A stretch of 64,000 nucleotides of DNA from assembly GCF_013307245.1 (NCBI RefSeq), contig NZ_CP028941.1, positions 1,612,001 through 1,676,000 of the forward strand. The letters run 5' to 3'. The stretch comes from Polynucleobacter antarcticus (GTDB taxonomy: Bacteria > Pseudomonadota > Gammaproteobacteria > Burkholderiales > Burkholderiaceae). The translations under genes and the position numbers were made by a program. The number at the start of each line of letters is the position of its first letter. The first letter of the stretch is position 1. Below are positions 1-9,372 of the stretch, piece after piece. Below the pieces are notes generated by a model. That model worked only from the letters and a program-made list of their open reading frames with translations, did not search any database and was not told the DNA's origin.

Positions 1-494
1 CCAAGAATGCCTATAGTGCTGTGATGCAAATCCATGCCGAGTGGATTATGGACAATAGACCACTGAGCCCACTTCCCATCGCGCACCCAGCGCTCTGACT
101 CGGTAATACGACGAGCGGTAGCCATCAACAAGGCAAAACCAAAATCCGCCGTAGTATCCGTAAGCACATCAGGGGTATTAGAGGCCATGATGCCGGCGGC
201 AGTAATTGCTGGGACATCAAAGTTGTTGTATCCAACAGAAATATTGGCAACGATTTTGAGGTTTTTAGCATGCGCCAAGGCAGCAGCATCGATTCGTTCG
301 CTGCCGGTAACTAAAGCCCCTTCCACCTCACCAAGGGCCTTTTGCAATGCTTGGGGGGTCAAGACTTGATCTGCCTGGTTTGAAATGACCTCAAAAGACG
401 CTTTCAATTTAGCTAACGCTTCAGGAAATATAGCCCGGGCGACTAATATTTTAGGTTTACGGTTATGAGAGGTAAGTTTGGTTTGGGTGTTCAT
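1..494 (-). CDS. 2-hydroxyacid dehydrogenase (glyoxylate/hydroxypyruvate reductase type), 3'-truncated by window edge
   Basis: I translated this minus-strand frame from ATG at 494 to the window edge and it stays open for about 164 codons. The visible part is the N-terminal substrate-binding half of a D-isomer-specific 2-hydroxyacid dehydrogenase: a KILVAR start strand near residue 14, the NISVGYNNFDV segment typical of GhrB/GyaR enzymes, and the SNTPDVLTDTTADFGFALL helix region. The Rossmann NADH site and the catalytic His/Glu lie outside the window. The family reduces glyoxylate or hydroxypyruvate with NAD(P)H in the cytosol. The exact substrate cannot be read from this half. It is divergent from the ferredoxin gene. 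Confidence 0.85.
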   Translation of the reverse strand, partial: MNTQTKLTSHNRKPKILVARAIFPEALAKLKASFEVISNQADQVLTPQALQKALGEVEGALVTGSERIDAAALAHAKNLKIVANISVGYNNFDVPAITAAGIMASNTPDVLTDTTADFGFALLMATARRITESERWVRDGKWAQWSIVHNPLGMDLHHSTIGIL

Positions 495-613
495 GGCAAT
501 ACTTTACCTCAAGTAAATTACCCCCTTCGCCTGAAAAATAAGCTGATTCGGCTAAAATCAAGTTTTATAACTTGGTAGTCCAGTGATTTTGGGCACCTTA
601 GATCTGAGCCATC

Positions 614-937
614 ATGACTTACGTTGTTACTGAAGCCTGTATCCGTTGCAAATATACCGATTGCGTTGATGTCTGCCCCGTGGATTGTTTTCGGGAAGGG
701 CCTAATTTTTTAGTGATCGATCCAGATGAATGCATCGATTGCGCAGTCTGCGTTCCCGAATGTCCGGTCAATGCGATTTATGCGGAAGACGATGTTCCCG
801 GAGATCAACAAGCGTTCATTAAATTGAACGCTGATTTATCTGCTTCATGGACCTCCATCACCAAATCCAAACCCGGACTTCCAGATGCAGATGATTGGAA
901 AGATGTGAAAGACAAACTTGATCAGCTGGTGAAGTAA
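614..937 (+). CDS. fdxA: 7Fe ferredoxin FdxA
   Basis: This 107-residue protein is a bacterial 7Fe ferredoxin, a cytosolic one-electron carrier with one [3Fe-4S] and one [4Fe-4S] cluster. Cysteines 9, 12, 17, 21 and 25 form the first cluster region, and C40-x2-C43-x2-C46-x3-C50-P the second. The C-terminal tail after residue 60 is the usual FdxA extension. The gene is followed after one base by a ferredoxin-NADP reductase, so the two probably form an electron-transfer pair in one operon. Length matches the family. Confidence 0.95.
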   Translation: MTYVVTEACIRCKYTDCVDVCPVDCFREGPNFLVIDPDECIDCAVCVPECPVNAIYAEDDVPGDQQAFIKLNADLSASWTSITKSKPGLPDADDWKDVKDKLDQLVK

Positions 938-938
938 A

Positions 939-1982
939 TTGCAGTCTCCCATTGAAACCGATGCAGTCATTATTGGCGCCGGTCCGGTGGGGCTTTTCCA
1001 GGTATTCGAGCTGGGACTTCTCGAAATCAATGCCCATGTGATTGATGCCTTGCCTGAAATAGGCGGTCAGTGTATTGAACTCTACCCAGACAAACCGATC
1101 TACGATATCCCCGCTATCCCAGTTTGCACGGGGCGTGAACTGACCCATAATCTCTTAAAGCAAGTTACACCGTTTAAGCCACAATTTCATTTAAATCAGG
1201 AAGTCACTACGCTTGAAAAGCAAGCAGATGGTCGCTTTCTAATTGGCACATCTCTCCATCAACAGTTTCTGAGTAAAACCATTTTTGTTGCCGCAGGGGT
1301 TGGCGCATTTCAGCCACGCACTCTCAATCTTGAGGGCATTGAAAACTTTGTAGATAAGCAAGTGTTCTACAAGGTGAAAGATCCCGCCCAATTTACCGGT
1401 AAGAGAATGGTGATTTGCGGTGGTGGAGATTCCGCTTTGGATTGGGCGCTGCACTTTGCAGACAAAGTAAGTAACCTGACACTCATTCACCGTCGCGATG
1501 ACTTTAAAGCCGCGCCTCAATCCGTTACCCAGATGCGTGCCCTTTGTGCAAGCCATCAAATGAAACTAGAGATTGGTCAAATCACTGGTTTTTCATCATC
1601 TAATGGCCAACTCACCCAAATTGCAGTGAGCAATATAGATGGTGATGTTCATACGATTGATGTAGACGTACTATTACTCTTTTACGGCCTCTCTCCTAAA
1701 TTGGGGCCCATCGCCGATTGGGGCTTAGATATTGATCGTAAGCAAATTACCGTGGATACCGAGCGTTTTCAGACCAGCACACCAGGGATTTATGCGGTTG
1801 GTGATATCAATGTGTACCCCGGTAAGAAAAAATTGATCTTGTCAGGATTTCATGAGGCAGCACTGGCAGCCTTTGCTGCGGCAGCCTATTTATCCCCTGA
1901 AAAGCCCATTCAATTGCAGTACACCACTACCTCGACCAAACTCCACCAAGTACTTGGGGTGGGTTCACCTACATTCGAGTAA
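939..1982 (+). CDS. Ferredoxin--NADP(+) reductase, thioredoxin-reductase-like type
   Basis: The 347-residue flavoprotein has an N-terminal FAD dinucleotide-binding motif ([10 protein letters not shown], about residues 11-20), the EIGGQC segment typical of TrxR-like FNRs, an NADPH-binding [10 protein letters not shown] motif in the middle, and a C-terminal FAD-binding YAVGDIN motif. It lacks the CxxC redox pair of true thioredoxin reductase, which supports the ferredoxin reductase call. The predicted start is TTG directly after the fdxA stop, with no obvious separate Shine-Dalgarno, so translational coupling to fdxA is likely. An ATG eight codons downstream is an alternative start. Confidence 0.9.
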   Translation: MQSPIETDAVIIGAGPVGLFQVFELGLLEINAHVIDALPEIGGQCIELYPDKPIYDIPAIPVCTGRELTHNLLKQVTPFKPQFHLNQEVTTLEKQADGRFLIGTSLHQQFLSKTIFVAAGVGAFQPRTLNLEGIENFVDKQVFYKVKDPAQFTGKRMVICGGGDSALDWALHFADKVSNLTLIHRRDDFKAAPQSVTQMRALCASHQMKLEIGQITGFSSSNGQLTQIAVSNIDGDVHTIDVDVLLLFYGLSPKLGPIADWGLDIDRKQITVDTERFQTSTPGIYAVGDINVYPGKKKLILSGFHEAALAAFAAAAYLSPEKPIQLQYTTTSTKLHQVLGVGSPTFE

Positions 1983-2020
1983 GCTCTCTCCATTACTGAA
2001 TGATTTAGCCAAAGATACTT

Positions 2021-2815
2021 ATGCATCAATATCACGACCTCATGAGGACGGTCCTTGCAAAAGGAGTCCAAAAATCCGATAGAACCGGCACAGGAACGAT
2101 CTCCATTTTTGGCCACCAGATGCGCTTTAATCTGGCAGATGGATTTCCGATGGTGACCACCAAGAAGCTGCACCTCAAATCTATCATTCTGGAATTACTC
2201 TGGTTTCTCAAAGGTAGTACAGACAACAATTGGCTTAAAGAGCGCGGTGTTTCTATTTGGAATGAATGGGCAGCACCTGATGGTGATTTAGGCCCTATCT
2301 ATGGTTATCAATGGCGCTCTTGGCCCGCACCGAATGGTAAGCATATTGATCAAATTGCAGAAGTCGTTGAGACCCTTAAAAAGAATCCAGACTCACGTCG
2401 GATCATTGTTTCCGCATGGAATGTCGCAGATATTCCGCGCATGGCCTTAGCGCCCTGCCATGCCTTCTTTCAGTTTTATGTAGCAGATGGTAAATTATCC
2501 TGCCAGCTGTATCAGCGAAGTGCAGATATCTTTCTTGGCGTACCCTTCAATATCGCCAGCTATGCCTTACTCACGCACATGATGGCTCAGCAATGCAACC
2601 TTGAAGTAGGTGACTTTGTTTGGACGGGTGGCGATTGTCACCTCTACAGCAATCACTTAGAGCAAGTAGACCTCCAGTTATCGAGGGACTTTTTCCCACT
2701 GCCTCAACTCAAGATATTGCGTAAGCCTGACTCTATTTTTGATTATGAGTTTGAAGATTTTGAGATCGCCGGATATGAATCCCATCCAGCAATTAAAGCA
2801 CCCGTAGCCATTTAA
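2021..2815 (+). CDS. thyA: Thymidylate synthase
   Basis: This is a 264-residue ThyA, the usual length for the short form. It methylates dUMP to dTMP using methylenetetrahydrofolate. The nucleophilic cysteine is C146 in [10 protein letters not shown], with the upstream [10 protein letters not shown] phosphate-binding segment and downstream [16 protein letters not shown], all classical signature regions. The C-terminus ends in PVAI, as expected. folA follows 15 bp later and regenerates the tetrahydrofolate oxidised by this reaction, so the pair is a standard operon. Confidence 0.98.
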   Translation: MHQYHDLMRTVLAKGVQKSDRTGTGTISIFGHQMRFNLADGFPMVTTKKLHLKSIILELLWFLKGSTDNNWLKERGVSIWNEWAAPDGDLGPIYGYQWRSWPAPNGKHIDQIAEVVETLKKNPDSRRIIVSAWNVADIPRMALAPCHAFFQFYVADGKLSCQLYQRSADIFLGVPFNIASYALLTHMMAQQCNLEVGDFVWTGGDCHLYSNHLEQVDLQLSRDFFPLPQLKILRKPDSIFDYEFEDFEIAGYESHPAIKAPVAI

Positions 2816-2830
2816 GAAAATATCGACTGT

Positions 2831-3319
2831 ATGACCAAACCTGCTATTTCTATGATTGTTGCGCGTTCCCGTAACCACGTTATTGGCCGTGACAATCAAA
2901 TGCCTTGGAAGATTTCTGCCGATCTCCAGTTCTTCAAAAAAGTGACTATGGGTCATCCCGTCATCATGGGTCGCAAGACCTGGGAATCCATTGGTAGACC
3001 ACTACCAGGGCGTCGCAATATTGTGGTGAGTCGCAATACTGAGCTCCAGCTCACTGGTGCTGAGGTGGTTCACTCTTTGGATGCAGCGCTCAACACCCTC
3101 GATGAATTTCCGCGTGTATTTGTGATTGGTGGTGAGCAATTATTTACCCAAGCATTCCCTATGGCAGATCGCCTCTACATTACTGAGATTGCTATCGACG
3201 TAGAGGGTGGTGATACTTTCTTTACAGTCCCCAATCAAGCTGAATGGCAAGAAGTAGAGCGTACCCCAGCTTCAGAAGGTGATATTCACTTTCAGTTTAT
3301 AACGCTTGAGCGAAAATAA
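2831..3319 (+). CDS. folA: Dihydrofolate reductase
   Basis: The 162-residue chromosomal DHFR reduces dihydrofolate to tetrahydrofolate with NADPH. Visible motifs are the N-terminal VIGRDNQMPW loop, the catalytic aspartate D31 in KISADLQFFKK, MGRKTWESIGRPLPGR (cofactor site), and FVIGGEQLFTQAFP near residue 100. It sits 15 bp downstream of thyA in the same orientation. It converges on the TRAP binding-protein gene with 17 bp between the stops. Confidence 0.97.
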   Translation: MTKPAISMIVARSRNHVIGRDNQMPWKISADLQFFKKVTMGHPVIMGRKTWESIGRPLPGRRNIVVSRNTELQLTGAEVVHSLDAALNTLDEFPRVFVIGGEQLFTQAFPMADRLYITEIAIDVEGGDTFFTVPNQAEWQEVERTPASEGDIHFQFITLERK

Positions 3320-3336
3320 AGAAGCGACTTACTTCC

Positions 3337-4419
3337 TCAGAGCTTTTTAGAAAAGCTGTATTGAGCAAAGGCCTGCTCAGCCAAGCCAAACCATTGTGCC
3401 TCCATGTTTCTGAAAGCACGATAGTCCTCAAAGATTTTCTTGAACTGGGGATTTTTAGCAGACTCTTCAGCGTAGGTTTCTTGACTTGCCTTAAAGCAGG
3501 CATCCATCACGGAAGTATTGAACTTTCGTAATACGGCGCCATTTTGCACAAGGCGCTGCAATGCGGGAGGATTTAAAGCATCGTACTTCGCACACATATC
3601 GACATGGGCTTCAAAGCAAGCAGCTTCCCAAGCCGCCTGGTAAGAGGGTGGCAAGGCATCCCACTGCTTCTTATTCACCAGGAAAGAAAGTCCAGCAGCA
3701 CCCTCCCAAAATGCAGGGTAATAATAATTTTTTGCAACCTTTGCTAAACCTAATTTTTCATCATCGTATGGCCCTACAAATTCAGCAGCATCAATGGTGC
3801 CTTTTTCTAATGCAGAGTAAATTTCACCAGCAGGAAGTTGTTGAGGAATTACCCCCAGCTTCGCCAGTGCCTGTCCTACAAACCCTGCAACCCGAAATTT
3901 AAGCCCCTTTAAATCTTCTGGTGATTTAATTTCCTTTCGAAACCAACCGCCCATCTGAGTTCCGGTTTGACCACCGAGGAAATTGACAATGTTGTAACTT
4001 GCATACAGCTCACGCATTAACTTCATGCCGTTACCATGCAACATCCAAGCGGTCTGCTGACGTGCCGTCATACCAAAGGGTGCTGCCGTATCAAAAATAA
4101 AGGCGCTGTTCTTACCCAGATAGTAGTAACTCGCAGTATGGCCACATTCAACCGTACCGTTTTGAACGGCATCTAATACTTGCAATGCGGGAACCACTTC
4201 ACCCGCCGCAAATATTTTGACGTTAAATTTTCCATCTGTCGCTTTTCGTAATGAGCTCGCAAACACCTCTGGCGTACCAAATAAAGTATCTAAGGATTTA
4301 GGGAAACTGGATACTAAACGCCAATTAAGAGTAGGCAGGTTCTGAGCAAGCGTTGGCCCTGCTAATGCAGCAGCCCCCGCACCCAAAGTGGCTTTCTTTA
4401 AAAAAGAACGTCTCTGCAT
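3337..4419 (-). CDS. TRAP transporter DctP/TakP-like periplasmic binding protein, Tat-exported, orphan
   Basis: A 360-residue solute-binding subunit of a TRAP transporter. The start at 4419 is chosen because AAGGAG lies just upstream and the protein then begins with a twin-arginine signal (MQRRSFLKKATLGAGAAAL, cleavage near LAQ). The mature part resembles the alpha-keto-acid/dicarboxylate DctP family: an RLVSSFPKSLDTLFG start, GGWFRKEIKSPEDLKGLKFR, and AAEFVGPYDDEKLG in the ligand cleft. No DctQ or DctM membrane subunit is encoded nearby; the next gene is pmbA. It must therefore use a permease encoded elsewhere. The substrate is not determinable here. The frame could start upstream at 4458, but that would bury the signal peptide. 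Confidence 0.9.
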   Translation of the reverse strand: MQRRSFLKKATLGAGAAALAGPTLAQNLPTLNWRLVSSFPKSLDTLFGTPEVFASSLRKATDGKFNVKIFAAGEVVPALQVLDAVQNGTVECGHTASYYYLGKNSAFIFDTAAPFGMTARQQTAWMLHGNGMKLMRELYASYNIVNFLGGQTGTQMGGWFRKEIKSPEDLKGLKFRVAGFVGQALAKLGVIPQQLPAGEIYSALEKGTIDAAEFVGPYDDEKLGLAKVAKNYYYPAFWEGAAGLSFLVNKKQWDALPPSYQAAWEAACFEAHVDMCAKYDALNPPALQRLVQNGAVLRKFNTSVMDACFKASQETYAEESAKNPQFKKIFEDYRAFRNMEAQWFGLAEQAFAQYSFSKKL

Positions 4420-4472
4420 TACTTTCTCCTTCAACATAGATAGCTTATGTTTTTTCAATACACATCACTACT

Positions 4473-5819
4473 TTATTTTCCACCAACGGTCATGGATCCA
4501 ATCAAAATAGAACCCGTTTCTTTTGTACCCCGAATTAAGGAATCGCTTCCAATCATTTGAATATCTAAAAGCATATCGCGCAAGTTCCCTGCGATAGTGA
4601 TCTCTTCCACTGGAAATTGAATTTCGCCATTCTCAACCCAATACCCGAATGCGCCGCGTGAGTAGTCACCAGTGACATAGTTAACGCCTTGTCCCATCAG
4701 CTCGGTCACCAGTAATCCCGTGCCCATCGCCTTCAATAAGGCGGGTAAACCGCCTTTCAGAGTTTTAGGGCTTTGCAGTGTGAGGTGATGCGAACCACCT
4801 GCATTACCAGTGGTCTTCATGCCCAACTTTCTAGCAGAATAGGTGGACAGAAAATAGCCCTGCAAAAAACCTTTATCGACCACAGTTCTTGGGGAAGTCT
4901 TCACACCCTCCTCATCAAATGGAGCACTCCCAGTAAGAGATGGGATATGGGGATTTTCGAAAAGACTAATGTGCTTTGGGAGGACTTGCTTACCCAAGCT
5001 ATCCAGTAAAAAACTAGAGCGTCGATACAAGGCTCCCCCAGAGACGGCCTGGACTAAGCCTCCCAATAAACCCGCTGCTAATGGCGCTTCAAAAATCACG
5101 GGGCAGCGCCGCGTAGATAATGATCTTGCATTGAGGCGCGAAAGGGCTCGTTGTGCAGCATATCGACCAATAGCCGCTGGATCCGCTAGCTCCTCTGAAA
5201 TACGCGAGCTTGAATACCAGTCATCTCTTTGCATATGGGATTTCTTACCCCCTGAGTTTGCTATCGGTGCACAAGAAATATAGTGCCGTGAAAAAGGATA
5301 GCCCCCCATAAAGCCAAGACTCGTACCCATCATAAAATGCGCATGATGAGCCGAGACGGATGCTCCATCACTATTTTGAATTTGCTTACTCACTCCAAAT
5401 GCAGCACCTTCTGCAGCACGAGCAATCTCAATTGCAGTGGCAGAATCTACATCCCATGGATGAAACAAATCTAAATCTCGCGGATGTTTTTCAAGTAGTG
5501 ATTTTTCAGCTGGTCCTGCACAGACATCTTCCGCCGTATGTTGTGCAATGTGATAAGCAGCCTCCACTGAAGCCTTGAGCGAGGCGGTAGAAAAATCGCT
5601 GGTACTAGCATTACCTCGACGATGCCCTAAAAAGAGGGTAACGCCTACCTGCTTATCTAAGCTTTGCTCGATCGTCTCGACCTCACCTTTGCGAACAGTG
5701 ACGGATAAGCCCTGACCCTCAGAGATTTCTGCTACGGCATCCGAGGCGCCCCGCCTTTTAGCCTCTTTGAGCATGAAATCAATAATTTCTTGAAACTGGT
5801 TTGATGAATATGTAAACAT
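4473..5819 (-). CDS. pmbA: Metalloprotease-related PmbA/TldE
   Basis: A 448-residue protein of the TldD/PmbA (PMBA/U62) family. TldE acts with TldD as a cytosolic heterodimer that processes peptides such as microcin B17 precursor and degrades CcdA in E. coli. The family signatures are visible: the N-terminal GQGLSVTVRKGEVETIEQ segment and the C-terminal GNAGGSHHLTL, TELMGQGVNYVTGDYSRGAFGYWVENGEI and EITIAGNLRDML regions. PmbA lacks the zinc HExxxH motif of TldD and none is seen here. It is divergent from mog, a common Burkholderiales arrangement. Confidence 0.95.
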   Translation of the reverse strand: MFTYSSNQFQEIIDFMLKEAKRRGASDAVAEISEGQGLSVTVRKGEVETIEQSLDKQVGVTLFLGHRRGNASTSDFSTASLKASVEAAYHIAQHTAEDVCAGPAEKSLLEKHPRDLDLFHPWDVDSATAIEIARAAEGAAFGVSKQIQNSDGASVSAHHAHFMMGTSLGFMGGYPFSRHYISCAPIANSGGKKSHMQRDDWYSSSRISEELADPAAIGRYAAQRALSRLNARSLSTRRCPVIFEAPLAAGLLGGLVQAVSGGALYRRSSFLLDSLGKQVLPKHISLFENPHIPSLTGSAPFDEEGVKTSPRTVVDKGFLQGYFLSTYSARKLGMKTTGNAGGSHHLTLQSPKTLKGGLPALLKAMGTGLLVTELMGQGVNYVTGDYSRGAFGYWVENGEIQFPVEEITIAGNLRDMLLDIQMIGSDSLIRGTKETGSILIGSMTVGGK

Positions 5820-5845
5820 ACCCTAATAATAGCTAGAATAGAAAC

Positions 5846-6469
5846 ATGAAGCATACCGAAGCTTGGCAACGAACTACTCCTAATGAAATCAAAATCGGCC
5901 TGATCTCAATCTCTGACAGGGCGAGCAAGGGCGTTTATACAGACGAGGGTTTGCCAGCCCTTAAGGCATGGCTACAAAACGCCTTAAGCACCCCCTGCGT
6001 TTTTCAGGAGCGATTAATAGCGGATGAGCGAGAAATCATCACTGAAACCATTGTTGATCTCGTAGATGAATTAGGCTGCGATTTAATCCTCACTACAGGC
6101 GGCACAGGGCCTTCTCGCAGAGACGTGACCCCAGAGGCCACCATGGATGCTGGAACCCGGGAAATGCCCGGATTTGGCGAGCAAATGCGTCAAATTAGCC
6201 TGCGCTTTGTTCCTACTGCTATTTTGTCCCGCCAGACTGCGGTTCTCCGAGAAATCGAGGACCATACCGCTCTGATCATTAACCTACCAGGCCAGCCAAA
6301 ATCTATTAAAGAAACCTTAGAGGGCTTAAAGGACGCTGATGGAAAATCCATCGTCCCTGGCATCTTCGCAGCAGTCCCTTACTGCATTGATCTTATTGGT
6401 GGGCCTTATATCGAGACCAATGAGGCAATCATCAAAGCGTTTAGGCCGAAGAGCGCCATCAAAAAGTAA
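5846..6469 (+). CDS. mog: Molybdopterin adenylyltransferase Mog
   Basis: A 207-residue MogA/MoaB-fold enzyme that adenylates molybdopterin, the step before molybdate insertion in molybdenum cofactor synthesis. The N-terminal KIGLISISDRASKGVYTDEG and the TTGGTGPSRRDVTPEA motif (about residues 80-95) are the diagnostic MPT-binding elements, followed by the LPGQPKSIKETL segment. Length is normal for Mog. It converges on orn with a 12-bp gap and is divergent from pmbA. No other Moco genes are in the window. Confidence 0.95.
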   Translation: MKHTEAWQRTTPNEIKIGLISISDRASKGVYTDEGLPALKAWLQNALSTPCVFQERLIADEREIITETIVDLVDELGCDLILTTGGTGPSRRDVTPEATMDAGTREMPGFGEQMRQISLRFVPTAILSRQTAVLREIEDHTALIINLPGQPKSIKETLEGLKDADGKSIVPGIFAAVPYCIDLIGGPYIETNEAIIKAFRPKSAIKK

Positions 6470-6481
6470 TCCCAAGAATGC

Positions 6482-7081
6482 CTATTGCGGCAATGGGATG
6501 ATGAATTTCTCGCGATAGTACTTCAATTCTTCAATTGACTCTTCAATGTCAGCCAGGGCAGTGTGTGCCTGCTTCTTATTAAAGCCTTTGACCAACTCCG
6601 GGTGCCAACGCTTGCATAGCTCTTTTAGCGTGGAAACATCAATGTTTCGATAATGAAAAAAAGCTTCTAACTTAGGCATATATTTCGCCATAAAGCGCCG
6701 ATCTTGCCCAATCGTATTACCGCACATGGGGATCGTGCCCGCTTTGACGTATTGCTTCAAAAATGCAATACATTCCGCCTCTACAGTGGCCTCATCTTGG
6801 CTTGAGGCCTTGACCTTATCAATGAGGCCAGAACGCCCATGGGTGCCGGTATTCCAGGCGTCCATAGCATCCAATAGCGCATCCTCCTGGTGGACCACCC
6901 AGACAGGCGCAGTGGCAATCGTATTGAGATGGGCATCGGTCACGATGATGGCAATCTCCAGAATGCGCTCTTTTTCAGGATCCAATCCAGACATCTCCAT
7001 GTCTACCCAAATCAGGTATTCACTTGCTGGCGCTGACTTTATTGCTGATGTACTTGTTTTTTCACTCATATCTATAATCAT
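6482..7081 (-). CDS. orn: Oligoribonuclease
   Basis: A DEDDh-family 3'-5' exoribonuclease that degrades 2- to 5-nt RNA and pGpG to mononucleotides; essential in many proteobacteria. Motifs seen: Exo[21 protein letters not shown], ExoII near [12 protein letters not shown], and ExoIII with [15 protein letters not shown]. The most upstream ATG (7081) has a GAAGG seven bases before it. A second ATG at 7069 giving MSEKTS is equally plausible. Either way its start is almost back to back with the start of the M48 protease gene, leaving no room for a promoter between them. Confidence 0.95.
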   Translation of the reverse strand: MIIDMSEKTSTSAIKSAPASEYLIWVDMEMSGLDPEKERILEIAIIVTDAHLNTIATAPVWVVHQEDALLDAMDAWNTGTHGRSGLIDKVKASSQDEATVEAECIAFLKQYVKAGTIPMCGNTIGQDRRFMAKYMPKLEAFFHYRNIDVSTLKELCKRWHPELVKGFNKKQAHTALADIEESIEELKYYREKFIIPLPQ

Positions 7082-7084
7082 CTC

Positions 7085-8335
7085 ATGACCTTCACCATTA
7101 TTTTCCTAATCGCCTTCATCGCCAGTTTTGGCTTACGCCACTGGTTATCCAATCGCCAAATGAGGCATGTCGCCGCTCACCGCGATGCCGTACCCGCTGA
7201 GTTTGCTACTCAGATTACCTTGGCAGAGCATCAAAAAGCAGCCGATTACACCATGGCTAAACTCAGATTAGGCACTTTAGAGAATGGTGTGAGCGCCATC
7301 ATTTTGATCGCATTCACGCTCTTGGGTGGATTGCAGCTACTCAATATGAGTTTGCTTCAATTACTTGGGGAAGGGATTGCCCAGCAAATCGCCCTCCTCG
7401 TATCGATCGTTTTAATTTCTGGCATCCTCGACCTTCCCTTTTCTTGGTACAAGCAATTTCACTTAGAAGAGCGCTTTGGTTTTAATCGCATGAACGGCAG
7501 ACTTTTTGTTAGTGACATGTTCAAGGGCATCGGCATTGGTGGTGCTATTGGCATCCCCTTACTTTGGGTGATCTTAAGTCTCATGGAGCAAGCAGGAGAT
7601 CTCTGGTGGTTTTGGGCATGGGCTGTCATCACGGCCTTTAGCCTATTAATGCAGTGGATTTTCCCCACATTTATTATGCCCATCTTCAATAAGTTTCAAG
7701 CTCTTGAAGAAGGCGCATTAAAAACTCAAATTGAAGCCCTCTTAAAGCGCTGCGACTTTGCGAGCCAAGGTCTCTTTGTAATGGACGGTAGCAAACGGAG
7801 CGCGCATGGCAATGCTTTTTTTGCGGGCATGGGTAAAGCAAAGCGGATTGTATTTTTTGACACCCTGATTGAAAAACTCAATCCCCAAGAAGTAGAGGCG
7901 GTTCTTGCTCATGAGTTAGGTCACTACAAGTGCAACCATATCCGCAAGCGTCTCTTAGTTTCTTTTGCTATGAGTTTTGGGATGTTTGCATTACTAGGCT
8001 GGATCAGCACACAAGTTTGGTTTTATAGCGACCTTGGCGTAACACCCAATCCGAATGGCTATAACGGTGGCTTGGCTCTAGCGCTCTTTATGTTGGTCTC
8101 ACCCGTATTCAGTTTTTTCTTTACACCGCTGTCTAGCCTTTCTTCCCGTAAACACGAATATGAAGCCGATGGATTTGCGGCTGATAAATCTTCGGCTAAT
8201 GACTTAATCACTGCGCTGGTAAAGCTCTATCAAGATAACGCCTCAACCCTGACACCTGATCCGCTCTATACGGCTTTCTACAGCTCACACCCACCAGCAC
8301 CATTGCGCATTGCTAATCTGAAGCGATTCACCTAA
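7085..8335 (+). CDS. M48 family zinc metallopeptidase (Ste24/CAAX-protease type), membrane-bound
   Basis: A 416-residue integral membrane protease of the M48A group. The zinc motif HELGH is at residues 276-280, and the third ligand glutamate lies in [10 protein letters not shown] near residue 358. Hydrophobic segments occur near residues 2-16, 68-90, 100-118, 150-170, 178-198, 290-310 and 330-350. The N-terminal domain [16 protein letters not shown] is typical of Ste24-like enzymes. Bacterial members probably take part in membrane protein quality control, but the substrate is unknown. It is upstream of rsgA (23 bp gap), probably co-transcribed. Confidence 0.92.
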   Translation: MTFTIIFLIAFIASFGLRHWLSNRQMRHVAAHRDAVPAEFATQITLAEHQKAADYTMAKLRLGTLENGVSAIILIAFTLLGGLQLLNMSLLQLLGEGIAQQIALLVSIVLISGILDLPFSWYKQFHLEERFGFNRMNGRLFVSDMFKGIGIGGAIGIPLLWVILSLMEQAGDLWWFWAWAVITAFSLLMQWIFPTFIMPIFNKFQALEEGALKTQIEALLKRCDFASQGLFVMDGSKRSAHGNAFFAGMGKAKRIVFFDTLIEKLNPQEVEAVLAHELGHYKCNHIRKRLLVSFAMSFGMFALLGWISTQVWFYSDLGVTPNPNGYNGGLALALFMLVSPVFSFFFTPLSSLSSRKHEYEADGFAADKSSANDLITALVKLYQDNASTLTPDPLYTAFYSSHPPAPLRIANLKRFT

Positions 8336-8358
8336 TTACCTCATCACACCAGGAGTCA

Positions 8359-9372
8359 ATGGAACAATTTCGCGCACTATTGACTGCCTCCTACGGAAGG
8401 CACTACTTAGCGCAGCGCTTAGTTCAGGATGGGGATCACCCTGAATCCCCTGCTGGTGAATTAATTCAAGTAAGCACACCAGCAAAGCAGCACATCGGTG
8501 CCGTTGGCGATCGAATGTTACTGGAGATGACCTCACTAGATCAAGCACGTATTGTTCACATCGAACCGAGAGAAAACTTGCTTTACCGCTCGGATGCCTT
8601 CAAAAGTAAATTGATCGCCTCGAATGTAGATCAAATATTAGTAGTCCTTGCAACGCAGCCTGCCTTTTCACCAGACCTACTCGGAAGAGCAGTGGTCGCC
8701 GCTGAAACCAACCAAATTGGTTTGCACATTCTTCTGAATAAATGTGATCTTCAAGATAATTTAGCGCAGGCTCGAAAAATCATTGCGCCCTATGCGCGTA
8801 TGGGCTATCCAGTCAGCGAGGTATCTGCCAAGTTTGATGCTGCCTCTATTGAAGCCTTACGCCCCGCTATCCAAGGCAAGGTATCCGTATTTGTTGGACA
8901 GTCTGGCATGGGAAAATCTAGCCTACTCAATGCTTGGGTACCCAATGCGGCTGCGATTACTCAAGAATATTCAGTGCGCTTAGATACGGGCAAGCACACC
9001 ACGACTGCCTGCCGTTATTTCGAACTCCCAGAATCTTGGGGGCGAGATGCGCAGGGAAAATTAGGCGCTTTGATTGATTCTCCTGGCTTTCAGGAATTTG
9101 GTTTAGCCCACATGTCTGTCAGCGAGCTAGAGCATGCCTTTAGAGAATTCCAAGACTTATTAGGTAAGTGCCGCTTTCATAATTGCGCCCATCAATCTGA
9201 GCCAGACTGTGCCATACGCGATGCAGTAGATAAAAATGAAATAGCGCCAGAAAGACTAGCGCTATTTAGACAATTGCGTTCCGACTCAAAAACGGCGGAT
9301 ACTCAAATCCAAGGAATTAGCCAAGCCAAAGAGCGATGGTCAGCATTAGCAGTAAAGCCATCCAAGCGATAA
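8359..9372 (+). CDS. rsgA: Ribosome biogenesis GTPase RsgA (YjeQ)
   Basis: A 337-residue circularly permuted GTPase that helps mature the 30S subunit. Domain order is an N-terminal OB fold, then the permuted GTPase with NKCD (G4) before the P-loop GQSGMGKSSLLN (about residue 180) and DSPGF (G3), and a C-terminal zinc knuckle with CRFHNCAHQSEPDC. A good AGGAG precedes the ATG. The 3' end overlaps the convergent CobD-family gene by 56 bp. It was probably co-transcribed with the M48 protease gene upstream. Confidence 0.97.
   Translation: MEQFRALLTASYGRHYLAQRLVQDGDHPESPAGELIQVSTPAKQHIGAVGDRMLLEMTSLDQARIVHIEPRENLLYRSDAFKSKLIASNVDQILVVLATQPAFSPDLLGRAVVAAETNQIGLHILLNKCDLQDNLAQARKIIAPYARMGYPVSEVSAKFDAASIEALRPAIQGKVSVFVGQSGMGKSSLLNAWVPNAAAITQEYSVRLDTGKHTTTACRYFELPESWGRDAQGKLGALIDSPGFQEFGLAHMSVSELEHAFREFQDLLGKCRFHNCAHQSEPDCAIRDAVDKNEIAPERLALFRQLRSDSKTADTQIQGISQAKERWSALAVKPSKR

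Noticed and set aside
1..6486. Shared 14-bp string CCAAGAATGCCTAT at the window start and near 6473
   Set aside because: Two unrelated coding or spacer contexts, and no longer repeat around either copy; likely chance.
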